A program made the translations under genes and the position numbers. The notes below the pieces were generated by a model. It saw only the letters and a program-made list of their open reading frames with translations, ran no database searches and had not been told where the DNA came from. From Candidatus Curtissbacteria bacterium (GTDB lineage Bacteria; Patescibacteria; Microgenomatia; Curtissbacterales; GWA2-41-24): a DNA stretch of 64,000 bases. This document shows, in pieces, positions 17,840 to 25,472 of the stretch; within the stretch, counting starts at the first letter, position 1; each line of letters starts with the position of its first letter. The stretch is from the NCBI GenBank assembly GCA_030647775.1, contig JAUSJC010000010.1, forward strand, positions 310,001-374,000, read 5' to 3'.

Positions 17840-19407
17840 TGTTGAAAAACAAGTTATTTTTAATCATAATTTGTTTGGCACTCGTCTTGAGATTCTATAA
17901 GTTAGGGCAAATTCCGCTTTCTCTGGATTGGGATGAGGCCAGTAATGCTTATAATGCCTATTCCATCCTAAAAACCGCCCGTGACGAATACGGTACTTTT
18001 CTTCCCCTTACCAACAGGTCGTTTGATGATTACAAACCGCCTCTTTACATGTATCTTAATGTCCCGACAGTCGCTATTTTTGGTTTAACTCCATTTGCCG
18101 CAAGGTTCCCATCGGCATTTTTTGGGTTTCTGACGGTACTGGCTATTTATTTTCTGGTCAAGAAATTATTTAACCAGAAGATTATGGCTCTTACCGCTAT
18201 GTCTCTGCTTACAATTTCCCCATGGCATATCCAGTTTTCCAGAGTAGGTTTTGAGGCCAATGTCGGCCTTTTTACGGCAGTGGCGGCAGTCACGGCGTTC
18301 CTTTACGGACTTAAGAACTGGAAATTCTTGATTCTTTCAAGCATTTTTCTGGGGCTTTCCATGTACAGTTACCATACAGAAAGAATGGTTGCACCCCTAC
18401 TTTTTTTGTCGGCTTTCATAATTTGGAGAAAAGAAGTGTTTTCCCTTTCCAAAAAATACTTAAGCCTGTTTGTAGTAATTTCCGTCTTGATTATCTTACC
18501 GCTGGTAATATTCACCCCCCAGAAGGTTATCCTTCAAAGGTTCGAGACAACCACCGCCAATAGCACGCTGGACGATATCAATAAATCGATTAAATTTATT
18601 CGACAGGATCAGGATGCCCATTTTCCGCTTGGAAACATTATTGACAATAGAAGGGTTATTATTGCAAAAACTTATCTTACAAATTATTTGTCCCATTTTA
18701 GTTTCAACTTCCTCTTTATAAAAGGCGATGATAACTTCAGGCATCACGTTGAAGGTTTTGGTATGCTTTATCTCTTTGAACTGCCCCTTTTAATTCTGGG
18801 TGTTATAAGATTAGTTAGAGAGAAAAATAAAGCAAAATATTTTGTTTTTGCTTGGCTGCTTATCTCGCCGATTGCGGCCGCCCCGGCTAGCCCTAGCCCT
18901 CATGCCGTAAGGTCACTGCCGGAAGTTATTCCACTGGGAATAATTGCTTCATATGCCGTCTATTATCTTCTTTCCACAAAATTCCGCTTCAGGCACTTTA
19001 TCATTCCAACGCTTACCCTTTGGGCTGTCTTGTCATTTCTGATATACACGGAAAACTACTGGAGGCATTATCCTTACGACTTCGCTTCTTTCTGGCAGTT
19101 TGGTTACAGCCAGGCCGCCGCCGACAGCGAAAAGATAAAAGATAAATACCGGAAAATAAATGTCGACCGCTCCTTGGAACAAGCTTATGTTTTCTGGTTA
19201 TTTAATACCAAATATGATCCAAGACAATACCAGGGAAATGGTTCCCGCAGTCACTTTGATAAGTATTATTTCGACGCTAAACCCCCCAAGGACAGCGCAG
19301 AACTTTTTATAGCAGACGACAAAAATTTCCCGCAGGGTTTTGAGATTATCAAGACAATCAAAAATCCGGATGGAACTCCGGCAGTCCAAATCGGCCACCC
19401 AAAATAA
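17839..19407 (+). CDS. GT39/ArnT-like membrane glycosyltransferase, paralogue H
   Basis: 522 residues, last gene of the operon. Helix 1 LFLIIICLALVLRFYKLG, acidic loop SLDWDEASNAYNAYSILKTA, then SFDDYKPPLYMYLNVPT, ARFPSAFFG and TISPWHIQFSRVGFEAN. The external loop has IIDNRRVIIAKTYLTNYLSHF and a FRHHVEGFGMLYLFELP part; the soluble tail has AYVFWLFNTKYDPRQYQ. In the acidic-loop and tail motifs it is close to paralogue A. The stop lies one base from the stop of a convergent GT-C gene, with no clear terminator between them. Donor and acceptor are unknown. Confidence 0.85.
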   Translation: MLKNKLFLIIICLALVLRFYKLGQIPLSLDWDEASNAYNAYSILKTARDEYGTFLPLTNRSFDDYKPPLYMYLNVPTVAIFGLTPFAARFPSAFFGFLTVLAIYFLVKKLFNQKIMALTAMSLLTISPWHIQFSRVGFEANVGLFTAVAAVTAFLYGLKNWKFLILSSIFLGLSMYSYHTERMVAPLLFLSAFIIWRKEVFSLSKKYLSLFVVISVLIILPLVIFTPQKVILQRFETTTANSTLDDINKSIKFIRQDQDAHFPLGNIIDNRRVIIAKTYLTNYLSHFSFNFLFIKGDDNFRHHVEGFGMLYLFELPLLILGVIRLVREKNKAKYFVFAWLLISPIAAAPASPSPHAVRSLPEVIPLGIIASYAVYYLLSTKFRFRHFIIPTLTLWAVLSFLIYTENYWRHYPYDFASFWQFGYSQAAADSEKIKDKYRKINVDRSLEQAYVFWLFNTKYDPRQYQGNGSRSHFDKYYFDAKPPKDSAELFIADDKNFPQGFEIIKTIKNPDGTPAVQIGHPK

Positions 19408-19408
19408 T

Positions 19409-20968
19409 CTAGCAGTGCGGCCAGCATCCCGGTGATAGATTTTTCTTAAGAAACTCCCGCAGGCTACCGCCCTTTTTAGGCGGGGATTTTAGCCACCACT
19501 CCGCAGTATCATAGTACACTCTCTCCGTACTTCTCTCGTACCAGATGATTTTATTACCGCTCATGGTAGAAATTATGGGTTCCCAGCTTATTTCACTCCC
19601 TTCACAAACACCTATCTTTAATCCATGTAGACTATCTCGCCCGTCCCAGTACATTAGAAGCGCCATTGGGTGACTTATTGAGTTGGCGTTAGCCATGCAC
19701 CCATAAATATTAAAACTTTGCTCCGGATACTTCGAATAAATATCTTCCTTAATGGTGTTGAGCCTTTCAAGCGTTAGCGAGTTCTTGTTAAAGTTGCCAA
19801 TAGAAACATTGATAGTAAAAATGAAAATTAGAATAAACAAGAAAACACCCAAAACCTTTTTGAATTGATAGAGTTGAAAGATTCCCCAGCCGCTTAAAAT
19901 AAATATTGGCCCGTGGGCAAAAAAACTATAATATTCGAATCTTTGACCCCGGTAGTATCTATAAAGAATAACTTCGGCCAGAAATGTAAAGGCAATTAAA
20001 AAATAATTTATATTCTTTTTAATCTTGGAAAGCGCAAGCAAACTGGAAACAAAAACCACGAAGATAATAAAAATTGATATCCACCTGCTTCCTCCTATAA
20101 TATCCGCCCAAGCCTTTGGCCAGTAGGAAAAAGCATAGGTTAACCACCTATTTGGAATCCAGGCATTAAATTGATCAATAGCCAAAAAGATAAATAAACT
20201 TGTAAAGTTGTACCAATAAAGCTTCGAATCTAACCAAATAAGCGGCACAAATGGAATTAAAAATCCAAGTACCGCAAATGGTATGTACTTTAGGTAATTG
20301 CCAAAAGAAGGTTTTATTAAGATCATTGCAGCAATGACTGTCGGCACAGTAAGAAGGCTTTGAAAATGGATAGTTATCGAAAGTCCGGCAAAAAAGCCGA
20401 GTAGAAATAAATCAAAAATTTTCCTCCTTTTATAAAACCTCACAAGAAAAATAAGCAGCATCAGGGATAAAATTGGTACAACGGCCGGGTTCCAAACAGT
20501 TAGTGAATTAGCTATTTGGGCGGGGGAAATAGCGGCAAATAGTGCTGAAATTGCTCCTACCCATTTTCCACCAACCTCGCGACCCAACCAGAAAACCAAA
20601 ACGATGAAAAGAAAGCCTACAAATGTAAGTGCATACCAATGGGTTAAAAACCCCAAAGGCATGAAACTGATAATTTCCAAAAACCAAAAATACCAAGGAC
20701 CATAATAAAATGGTCCGGCAGACGAAAAAGGTCCGGCAAGCGGCAATTTAAAATTGTCAGCGGCAAATCTGGCTATTTGTACGTCTTGAGAATTGTCAGC
20801 CTGCAAGTGAATCCGCGCCTGATAATTATAAGTCCTTAGAAATATTGCAAGGGAAATCGTTATCAATATTAAAAGAACATACAGAGGCTCTTTCTTAACG
20901 AATCTTACGAATTTGAGACGATTTCCCCGGAGAACTTTTTTTAAATTATCCAAATTGAATAAAAGCAC
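19409..20968 (-). CDS. GT-C membrane glycosyltransferase, distant GT39 relative
   Basis: About 519 residues from GTG 20968, chosen because a TACAAT box on the minus strand lies 11 bases upstream and because the longer frame would run into the divergent gene. After helix 1 (VLLILITISLAIFLRTYNY) the external loop is IHLQADNSQDVQIARFAADN, followed by GPFSSAGPFYYGPWYFWFLE. Acidic residues are present, but not as the DE pair of the main set. About ten more helices follow, then a periplasmic C-terminal domain of about 115 residues with several cysteines (IYGCMANA, IGVCEGSE, PGCWPHC). This fits the group annotated as glycosyltransferase family 39-like or uncharacterised GT-C. It is convergent with the long operon and divergent from the GT2 at 21023. 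Confidence 0.7.
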   Translation of the reverse strand: MLLFNLDNLKKVLRGNRLKFVRFVKKEPLYVLLILITISLAIFLRTYNYQARIHLQADNSQDVQIARFAADNFKLPLAGPFSSAGPFYYGPWYFWFLEIISFMPLGFLTHWYALTFVGFLFIVLVFWLGREVGGKWVGAISALFAAISPAQIANSLTVWNPAVVPILSLMLLIFLVRFYKRRKIFDLFLLGFFAGLSITIHFQSLLTVPTVIAAMILIKPSFGNYLKYIPFAVLGFLIPFVPLIWLDSKLYWYNFTSLFIFLAIDQFNAWIPNRWLTYAFSYWPKAWADIIGGSRWISIFIIFVVFVSSLLALSKIKKNINYFLIAFTFLAEVILYRYYRGQRFEYYSFFAHGPIFILSGWGIFQLYQFKKVLGVFLFILIFIFTINVSIGNFNKNSLTLERLNTIKEDIYSKYPEQSFNIYGCMANANSISHPMALLMYWDGRDSLHGLKIGVCEGSEISWEPIISTMSGNKIIWYERSTERVYYDTAEWWLKSPPKKGGSLREFLKKNLSPGCWPHC

Positions 20969-20979
20969 TGGCAAGTTAA

Positions 20980-20991
20980 ATTGTAGTAGAA
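20980..20991. promoter_or_regulatory. Back-to-back -10 boxes of a divergent gene pair
   Basis: On the minus strand TACAAT (20985-20980) lies 11 bases before GTG 20968. On the plus strand TAGAAT (20986-20991) lies 31 bases before GTG 21023. The two boxes abut, so the two genes probably share a compact promoter region and may interfere with each other. Confidence 0.4.
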
Positions 20992-21022
20992 TTAACTCAA
21001 AACCTAAGGGTAAAGTCAAACA

Positions 21023-21805
21023 GTGAAAAAAATCCAAATTTCAGCAGCTCTTGCTACTTTCAATGAAGAAAAAAACGTCGCAGATTGTATCAATTCATTA
21101 AAAAGTTTCGCCGATGAAATTATTGTAGTTGATGGCAGCTCGAGCGATAAAACACGCGAGCTGGCTCAAAAACTTGGTGCAAAAGTTTTCAAAACAACTA
21201 ATAAACAAATGTTCCATATCAATAAAAATATGGCCATAGATAAAACGGCCGGCCCGTGGATTTTTTTAATTGATGCCGACGAGAGAGTAAGTTCTGCTTT
21301 AGCTAGGGAAATAAAAGATAAGGTCAAAAGTAGCCCTAATGAAAATGGTTTTTGGGTTAATCGCAGGAACTGGTTCATTGGCAAATTTTTAGAAAAGGGA
21401 GGCGCTTACCCGGACAGTGTTATCCGGCTTTTTAAAAAAGGTAAAGGCCGCTTGCCCCAAATAAGCGTTCACGAACAAGTCAAGATAGATGGTAAGGTCG
21501 GTCGCCTTAAAAACGATATCCTCCATCTGGCTGACCCTGATTTTGCCAGATACTTAATGCGCGCAGACCGCTACACCGCCCAAACCGCCCGGGAAATCGC
21601 CAATTTAAACCCCGGCTTCGGCCTTGGAACTATTCTAAAATATACGGTTTTTAAGCCTATTTACACCTTCATTCTTATTTATTTTAGGCACCTTGGGTTC
21701 AAGGACGGTTTCCCCGGTTTTGTCTGGGCGTTTTTCTCCGGCGCACACCACTTTTATGCATATATAAAATACTGGGAAATTGCCGGAAAAAGTACCAAAA
21801 AATGA
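21023..21805 (+). CDS. GT2 glycosyltransferase, WaaE/KdtX-like
   Basis: 260 residues. ISAALATFNEEKNVADCI opens a GT-A domain, with EIIVVDGSSSDKT and IFLIDADERV (DXD-type motif), then FWVNRRNWFIGKFL, SVIRLFKKGK and ISVHEQV. This is the pattern of the lipopolysaccharide-core beta-1,4-glucosyltransferase WaaE/KdtX group, found widely in glycan loci. The C-terminal part carries amphipathic or membrane-near segments (TVFKPIYTFILIYF). It starts at GTG 21023 and has a short leader containing AAGGG, a weak ribosome-binding site. It stands alone between a divergent GT-C gene and a gene-poor stretch of 361 bases. Confidence 0.8.
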   Translation: MKKIQISAALATFNEEKNVADCINSLKSFADEIIVVDGSSSDKTRELAQKLGAKVFKTTNKQMFHINKNMAIDKTAGPWIFLIDADERVSSALAREIKDKVKSSPNENGFWVNRRNWFIGKFLEKGGAYPDSVIRLFKKGKGRLPQISVHEQVKIDGKVGRLKNDILHLADPDFARYLMRADRYTAQTAREIANLNPGFGLGTILKYTVFKPIYTFILIYFRHLGFKDGFPGFVWAFFSGAHHFYAYIKYWEIAGKSTKK

Positions 21806-21886
21806 ATTTGAACAACTTTGTTTAGCCTATCCTGACAATTTAATCAAATCAAAATAATTTTGCCTACTTGCATTAATTTTAAAAAC

Positions 21887-21916
21887 TTGATTACATTTTT
21901 ACAGACACATTATTAA
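21887..21916 (+). promoter_or_regulatory. Candidate promoter of the small polylysine RNA
   Basis: TTGATT (21887-21892) and TATTAA (21911-21916) are separated by 18 bases. Initiation about seven bases further on would put the transcript start at or just before the GGAGGGG sequence at 21921-21927. The spacing is acceptable, but the boxes are not consensus and the region is AT-rich, so chance is possible. Confidence 0.3.
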
Positions 21917-21937
21917 GGAAGGAGGGGATAAAATTAC

Positions 21938-21967
21938 ATGGCAAAAAAGAAAAAGAAAAAGAAATAA
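21938..21967 (+). CDS. Nine-residue polylysine ORF (MA followed by seven Lys)
   Basis: ATG 21938, GCA, then seven alternating AAA/AAG lysine codons and TAA 21965-21967. GGAGG ends 12 bases before the ATG, one of the best Shine-Dalgarno sequences in the window. The peptide would be MAKKKKKKK. The codon run includes A-AAA-AAG, a classic slippery sequence. In the +1 frame the reading continues without stop to TAG 22083-22085 and reads LQVLKDLTKLPTYKLL... then RKYFLNGKIVEV, which looks protein-like. Options: a real tiny or leader peptide; a small protein broken by a one-base indel; or programmed +1 shifting at AAA-TAA-C. The sequence alone does not decide. Confidence 0.45.
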   Translation: MAKKKKKKK

Positions 21968-22095
21968 CCTGCAAGTCTTAAAAGACTTAACGAAACTGCC
22001 CACTTATAAGCTGCTTACATCAGAATGGAAAAAGTTCCTACTGATTAGGAAGTACTTCCTAAACGGAAAGATAGTAGAGGTTTAGAATAATAGCC

Positions 22096-22114
22096 ATAGG
22101 TGGGCTAGTTTTTC
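22096..22114 (+). terminator. Terminator-like 3' end of the small RNA
   Basis: The 3' arm ATAGGTGGGC pairs with GCCCACTTAT at 21998-22007 and is followed after two bases by GTTTTT. The pairing is long-range, enclosing two hairpins, rather than a compact stem-loop, so termination efficiency is uncertain. Confidence 0.4.
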
Positions 22115-22153
22115 CCCAAAACATCCCAACTCCGCCAAGCACCACAATTGATA

Positions 22154-22159
22154 TATAAT
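22154..22159 (+). promoter_or_regulatory. -10 box of a probable leaderless promoter for the GT4 operon
   Basis: A consensus TATAAT is followed by seven bases and ATG 22167. No Shine-Dalgarno sequence fits in between. It heads the operon that runs from 22167. Confidence 0.55.
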
Positions 22160-22166
22160 TTAGTTA

Positions 22167-23195
22167 ATGAAAGTAGCGATTGATGCAAGTCCGCTAAATT
22201 CTGGTCACAGCGTTAGGGGTATAGGGTCATACACTCAGAAGCTAATTGAAAACCTAAAAACCGTTCCCGGGATCGAATTAATACAGTTTGATAATGGGCA
22301 TATCCCATCTGCCGACGTAACCCACTACCCGTATTTTGATTTATTTTTCCATACCCTTCCGGTTGCCAAAAAACAAAAGCGTATAGTTACCATCCATGAT
22401 GTTATTCCATTGATATTCCCCAACCGCTTCCCATCGGGAATCAAAGGCTATATCAGCCTCTTTTTTCAAAAGAGGGGACTCAAAAACACGGATTTTGTCA
22501 TCTGCGATTCCAAAACTTCAAAAAATGATATTTCCGATAAACTTTCGATTCCAAAGGAAAGAATTGAAGTTATCTATCTTGCCGCATCCGAAAGTTTTAA
22601 AAAAATAGATGATGTCAAAAGGCTTAAATCGGTTAAGCGAAAGTTAAAATTGCCCCAAAACTTTGCCCTTTATGTCGGAGACGTTAATTGGAACAAAAAC
22701 CTCGAAAACTTAATAAATTCTATAAAGATTTCCAAGGTGCCCCTTGTTATGGTTGGAGCTGCCTTGGTTGATAATAAGGTTCCCCAAACCCAAGCGCTCG
22801 AGAGGCTCATTAAAAGACTTAATTTAGAAGATAAAATCGTCAAAACCGGATTTGTTGAGGAAGAGGATTTGGTCTCGATATATAATCTTGCCGGCGTAAC
22901 TATTCTGCCGTCATTTTACGAGGGTTTTGGTCTGCCTGTTTTGGAAAGTATGGCCTGCGGTACTCCTGTAGTTTGTTCTAGTAATTCATCATTAGCCGAA
23001 ATTGCCGGAAATCTTGCCCGGTTTTGTGACCCGCAAAATCCTGCCGATATTGCCAAAAAAACTTTGAGAGTTTTGAATATGTCAAAAAAAGCAAAGGAAA
23101 GCTTATCCCGGAAATTGACTGCCCACGCGTCTACTTTTAGTTGGCAAAAAACCGCTAAGCAGACAATTAATGTTTACAAAAAGGTTTTGGGATGA
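22167..23195 (+). CDS. GT4 glycosyltransferase, mannosyltransferase-like
   Basis: 342 residues, GT-B fold. The N-terminal half has VAIDASPLNSG..VRGIGSYT and IVTIHDVIPL..P, typical of MtfB/WbdB-like mannosyltransferases. The C-terminal half has FALYVGDVNWNKNLENLI, then LPSFYEGFGLPVLESMACGT, which holds the E-x7-E motif of GT4 retaining transferases. It would add a sugar from GDP- or UDP-sugar to a lipid-linked glycan in the cytoplasm. It overlaps the next gene by 4 bases (ATGA). The family is clear; the sugar is not. Confidence 0.85.
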   Translation: MKVAIDASPLNSGHSVRGIGSYTQKLIENLKTVPGIELIQFDNGHIPSADVTHYPYFDLFFHTLPVAKKQKRIVTIHDVIPLIFPNRFPSGIKGYISLFFQKRGLKNTDFVICDSKTSKNDISDKLSIPKERIEVIYLAASESFKKIDDVKRLKSVKRKLKLPQNFALYVGDVNWNKNLENLINSIKISKVPLVMVGAALVDNKVPQTQALERLIKRLNLEDKIVKTGFVEEEDLVSIYNLAGVTILPSFYEGFGLPVLESMACGTPVVCSSNSSLAEIAGNLARFCDPQNPADIAKKTLRVLNMSKKAKESLSRKLTAHASTFSWQKTAKQTINVYKKVLG

Positions 23196-24280
23196 AAAAA
23201 ATAGTCATCCTGTTTTTAGTTTGGAGAGCGCTTTTGTTTATAGTCGCCGGCGTCTCACCAATTTTTATTGATCAGTTTGGGGCGAGGTTTCCTTATTACC
23301 AGGAAAGATTAATCGACACAAAACTTCCCCATTTTATTTGGTCCTTTGGCAATTTTGACGGTGTTCACTATCTTGGAATCGCCAAAGATGCCTATGCCGC
23401 CCAATACACGCAGGCTTTTTTCCCTTTTTACCCGATTTTAATTAAAGCTGTTTCATTTTTAACTTTTGGCAACTTGCTCGTAAGCGCTCTTTTGATTTCC
23501 AATATATTTTTCTTGGCAGCTCTCCTAATTTTCTACAAGCTCGTTTCAAAAACACATAACCAGAAGATTGCTTTCTGGTCTATCCTGTTCCTTTTGTCTT
23601 TCCCGACATCGTTTTTCTTCGGAGCAGTTTACACGGAAAGTGTATTTTTTCTTTTGATAGTATCCGCCTTTTACCTGGCAGAGAAAGGAAAGATTTGGCA
23701 AGCTTCGCTTCTTGGCCTGTTGGCAAGCGGCACTCGTCTTGTTGGAATCTTTTTAGTTCCGGCCCTTCTTTTCAAAAAGGATAAAAGACACATCTTCCCG
23801 CTACTGGCAGTTCCACTTGGTCTAATATCGTATATGATTTTTCTGGGAGTTAAGTTTAACGATCCGTTTTATTTTTTGACGTCCCAACAAATTTTCGGCC
23901 AGGAACGGTTATCGAACGGCATTGTCCTTCTGCCCCAAGTATTTTTTAGATATTTCAAAATACTTATCACGACCCATGGCTTGCCGCTTGTAAATGCAGC
24001 TTTTGAACTTCTTGCAACCGTATGGGTCGGTGCGGCACTGGCAATGGCATTTAAAAAAGTAAAATTAGAATGGCTAATCTTTAGTTTCCTCGTCGTTATC
24101 ACGCCAACACTCACCGGGACGCTGGCATCGATGCCCCGTTATATCCTGATAGCCTTTCCTATTTATCTTGTGCCCGCGTATATAAAAAGCACGAAAATCA
24201 AAATTATGCTTATTGCAGCCTCGTTGGCCATTCTAGCCATCGCTGAAACCTTTTTTACTCAAGGCTACTGGGTGGCTTAA
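23192..24280 (+). CDS. PIG-V-like (GT76) membrane mannosyltransferase
   Basis: 362 residues with about 9-10 helices. The first external loop has FGNFDGVHYLGIAKDAY, where the FDGxHY..IA motif is the acidic catalytic-type site of PIG-V proteins. Further family landmarks are AFFPFYPILIKAV, FPTSFFFGAVYTESVFF and LLGLLASGTRLVGIFL. Eukaryotic PIG-V adds the second mannose to GPI anchors; bacterial relatives are thought to use polyprenyl-phosphate mannose on surface lipids. It overlaps the upstream GT4 gene by 4 bases. Its stop is followed by a 140-base stretch with two hairpins. The family call is firm and the substrate is inferred. Confidence 0.8.
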   Translation: MKKIVILFLVWRALLFIVAGVSPIFIDQFGARFPYYQERLIDTKLPHFIWSFGNFDGVHYLGIAKDAYAAQYTQAFFPFYPILIKAVSFLTFGNLLVSALLISNIFFLAALLIFYKLVSKTHNQKIAFWSILFLLSFPTSFFFGAVYTESVFFLLIVSAFYLAEKGKIWQASLLGLLASGTRLVGIFLVPALLFKKDKRHIFPLLAVPLGLISYMIFLGVKFNDPFYFLTSQQIFGQERLSNGIVLLPQVFFRYFKILITTHGLPLVNAAFELLATVWVGAALAMAFKKVKLEWLIFSFLVVITPTLTGTLASMPRYILIAFPIYLVPAYIKSTKIKIMLIAASLAILAIAETFFTQGYWVA

Positions 24281-24295
24281 GGGGAGGCGTCTATT

Positions 24296-24404
24296 TTCGA
24301 CTTCAAGAATACCGAGGACTATCAGGCCTCGGATGAATTGAAGAGAAAACATACTTTTGAGCCTGAAAGGCGAATACCGAGGGCTTTTAGCCCTCGGAAG
24401 TTTA
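24296..24404 (+). repeat. Palindromic repeat, family 2, intergenic copy with two hairpins
   Basis: First hairpin: CTTCAA..CCGAGG..CCTCGG..TTGAAG, with outer TTTTC/GAAAA, at about 24296-24349. Second hairpin: ACCGAGGGC-TTTTA-GCCCTCGG (about 24377-24397), flanked by GCGAAT and AAGTTTAT. The second hairpin with flanks is nearly identical to 43491-43526, inside a coding sequence. No T-tract follows either hairpin, so these are not standard terminators. The right end runs into the -10 box of the next gene. It fills the otherwise gene-free 24281-24419. Confidence 0.8.
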
Positions 24405-24407
24405 TGT

Positions 24408-24413
24408 TATTAT
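24408..24413 (+). promoter_or_regulatory. -10 box of a probable leaderless promoter for the ArnE-like gene
   Basis: TATTAT is followed by six bases and ATG 24420. The -35 region falls inside the family 2 hairpin, so the repeat may influence this promoter. Confidence 0.45.
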
Positions 24414-24419
24414 CTTCCC

Positions 24420-24788
24420 ATGAACTTTGTTCAGCTTCTTCTTACAAGTGTTTGCTTAAATGTGACAGGTAATTTCCTCTTAAAAAAAGGCGTTTTGACA
24501 ATCGGAGGAATAAGCGGTGAAAAAGTAAAACTTATTCCAGAACTAACTAAAGCCGCCTCGAGCCCCTTCATAATTATTGGTCTCGCCCTCTACGGTCTCT
24601 CTTTCCTTATCTGGTTAAGGGTTCTGACAATTAGCGATCTTTCCCGGGCTTACCCTATTTTCGCCACGATAGTTTTTCTCTTAACAACTGTTATATCAAT
24701 CCTCTTTTTTAAGGAAAACGTTTCTTTGTTACGGTTTATTGGAATCGTAATAATCCTTGTTGGAATTTTTATAGTCGCCCGCAATTAA
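24420..24788 (+). CDS. Small EamA/SMR-type membrane protein, ArnE-like flippase subunit
   Basis: 122 residues with four helices. The first is FVQLLLTSVCLNVTGNFLLKKG; the last pair ends in LFFKENVSLLRFIGIVIILVGIFIVAR, the typical C-terminal half of EamA/SMR proteins. Small proteins of this type next to polyprenyl-phosphate sugar synthases (ArnE/ArnF) are believed to flip the lipid-linked sugar across the membrane. Here the next gene, four bases away, is such a synthase, which supports that role. ATG 24420 was chosen over the upstream in-frame ATG 24357, because the latter lies in the repeat and ATG 24420 sits six bases after a -10 box. A drug exporter is the alternative. Confidence 0.7.
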   Translation: MNFVQLLLTSVCLNVTGNFLLKKGVLTIGGISGEKVKLIPELTKAASSPFIIIGLALYGLSFLIWLRVLTISDLSRAYPIFATIVFLLTTVISILFFKENVSLLRFIGIVIILVGIFIVARN

Positions 24789-24791
24789 ATC

Positions 24792-25472
24792 GTGAAGCTC
24801 GTAATTGTTGTCCCCGCTTATAACGAATCCCAAGTTATCGAAAAAGTTTTAAAATCACTTCCCAAAAAAATTGATGGCATTGGGAAAATCGAGACTGTCG
24901 TTATAGATGACGGATCCCTTGACCAAACAGCTAAAGTTGCCAAAAGGTCAAATATTTTAGTATTGAGTCATGTTCTAAACAGAGGCGCGGGGGCAGCTAC
25001 CAGAACCGGCATTGATTTTGCCAAGTCCATTGGTGCCGACATTATCGTTACTTTCGATGCCGATGGCCAGCATAATCCGGATGATATTGAAAAAATAGTC
25101 CGTCCGATTTTAGAAAACAGAGCCGATCTCGTTATTGGTTCACGTCTTAAAAAAAGGCAAAAAATGCCCATTGACCGCTTTATCTTAAATTGGCTGGGGA
25201 ATCTAACCACCCTTCTTCTCTTCGGTGCCTTTTCAACCGATACCCAATCCGGCCTGCGGGCGTTTTCCAAAAGTGCCGCCGATCTCATTGATTTTAAATC
25301 AGACAGGATGGAATTTTCGTCTGAAATCATCCAAGAGGCAAAAAGGCATAGACTTAAAGTTGAAGAAGTTCCAACTCACGCTATCTATACCCAATATTCA
25401 AGACTTAAAGGTCAGAAAAACACGAATGCCCTGCCTGTTTTTACAAGAACCTTAATTAAGTTTTTAAGATGA
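24792..25472 (+). CDS. GT2 polyprenyl-phosphate sugar (mannose) synthase-like
   Basis: 226 residues from GTG 24792. LVIVVPAYNESQVIEKVL, TVVIDDGSLDQT, LNRGAGAATRTGID and VTFDADGQHNPDD are the classical DPM1/Ppm1 motifs. The protein ends soon after the GT-A domain, so it is of the soluble DPM1 kind without membrane helices. It would make a sugar-phospho-polyprenol in the cytoplasm, the donor needed by GT-C enzymes such as those at 5575-19407 and 23192. Neighbouring ArnE-like and DUF2304 genes fit this role. It overlaps the next gene by 4 bases. Confidence 0.85.
   Translation: MKLVIVVPAYNESQVIEKVLKSLPKKIDGIGKIETVVIDDGSLDQTAKVAKRSNILVLSHVLNRGAGAATRTGIDFAKSIGADIIVTFDADGQHNPDDIEKIVRPILENRADLVIGSRLKKRQKMPIDRFILNWLGNLTTLLLFGAFSTDTQSGLRAFSKSAADLIDFKSDRMEFSSEIIQEAKRHRLKVEEVPTHAIYTQYSRLKGQKNTNALPVFTRTLIKFLR

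Larger units (their letters stand above)
21918..22115 (+). ncRNA. Probable small structured RNA containing a tiny ORF, with its own terminator
   Basis: Between two glycosyltransferase genes. From 5' to 3': a strong Shine-Dalgarno tract (GGAGGGG, 21921-21927); the nine-codon ORF; hairpin 1 with arms AAGTCTT/AAGACTT (21973-21988); a 10-bp closing helix GCCCACTTAT (21998-22007) with ATAGGTGGGC (22096-22105), one G-U pair. The helix encloses hairpin 2, ATCAG..CTGAT with inner GGAA..TTCC (22019-22045), and hairpin 3, an 18-bp perfect palindrome at 22045-22062. The closing helix is followed by TAGTTTTT, so it can also serve as terminator stem. I do not recognise an RNA family: it lacks tmRNA, SRP and RNase P landmarks. 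The limits are estimates. Confidence 0.55.

Noticed and set aside
21944..21950. dnaX-like -1 frameshift at A-AAA-AAG
   Set aside because: The -1 frame stops soon after (TAA about 30 bases downstream), so a -1 product would be only a slightly different short peptide; the +1 frame is the one that stays open.
21938..21967. tmRNA tag ORF
   Set aside because: A tag ending in Lys-Lys-Lys-stop lacks the usual hydrophobic ALAA-type end, and no tRNA-like acceptor or T-arm sequence flanks the region.
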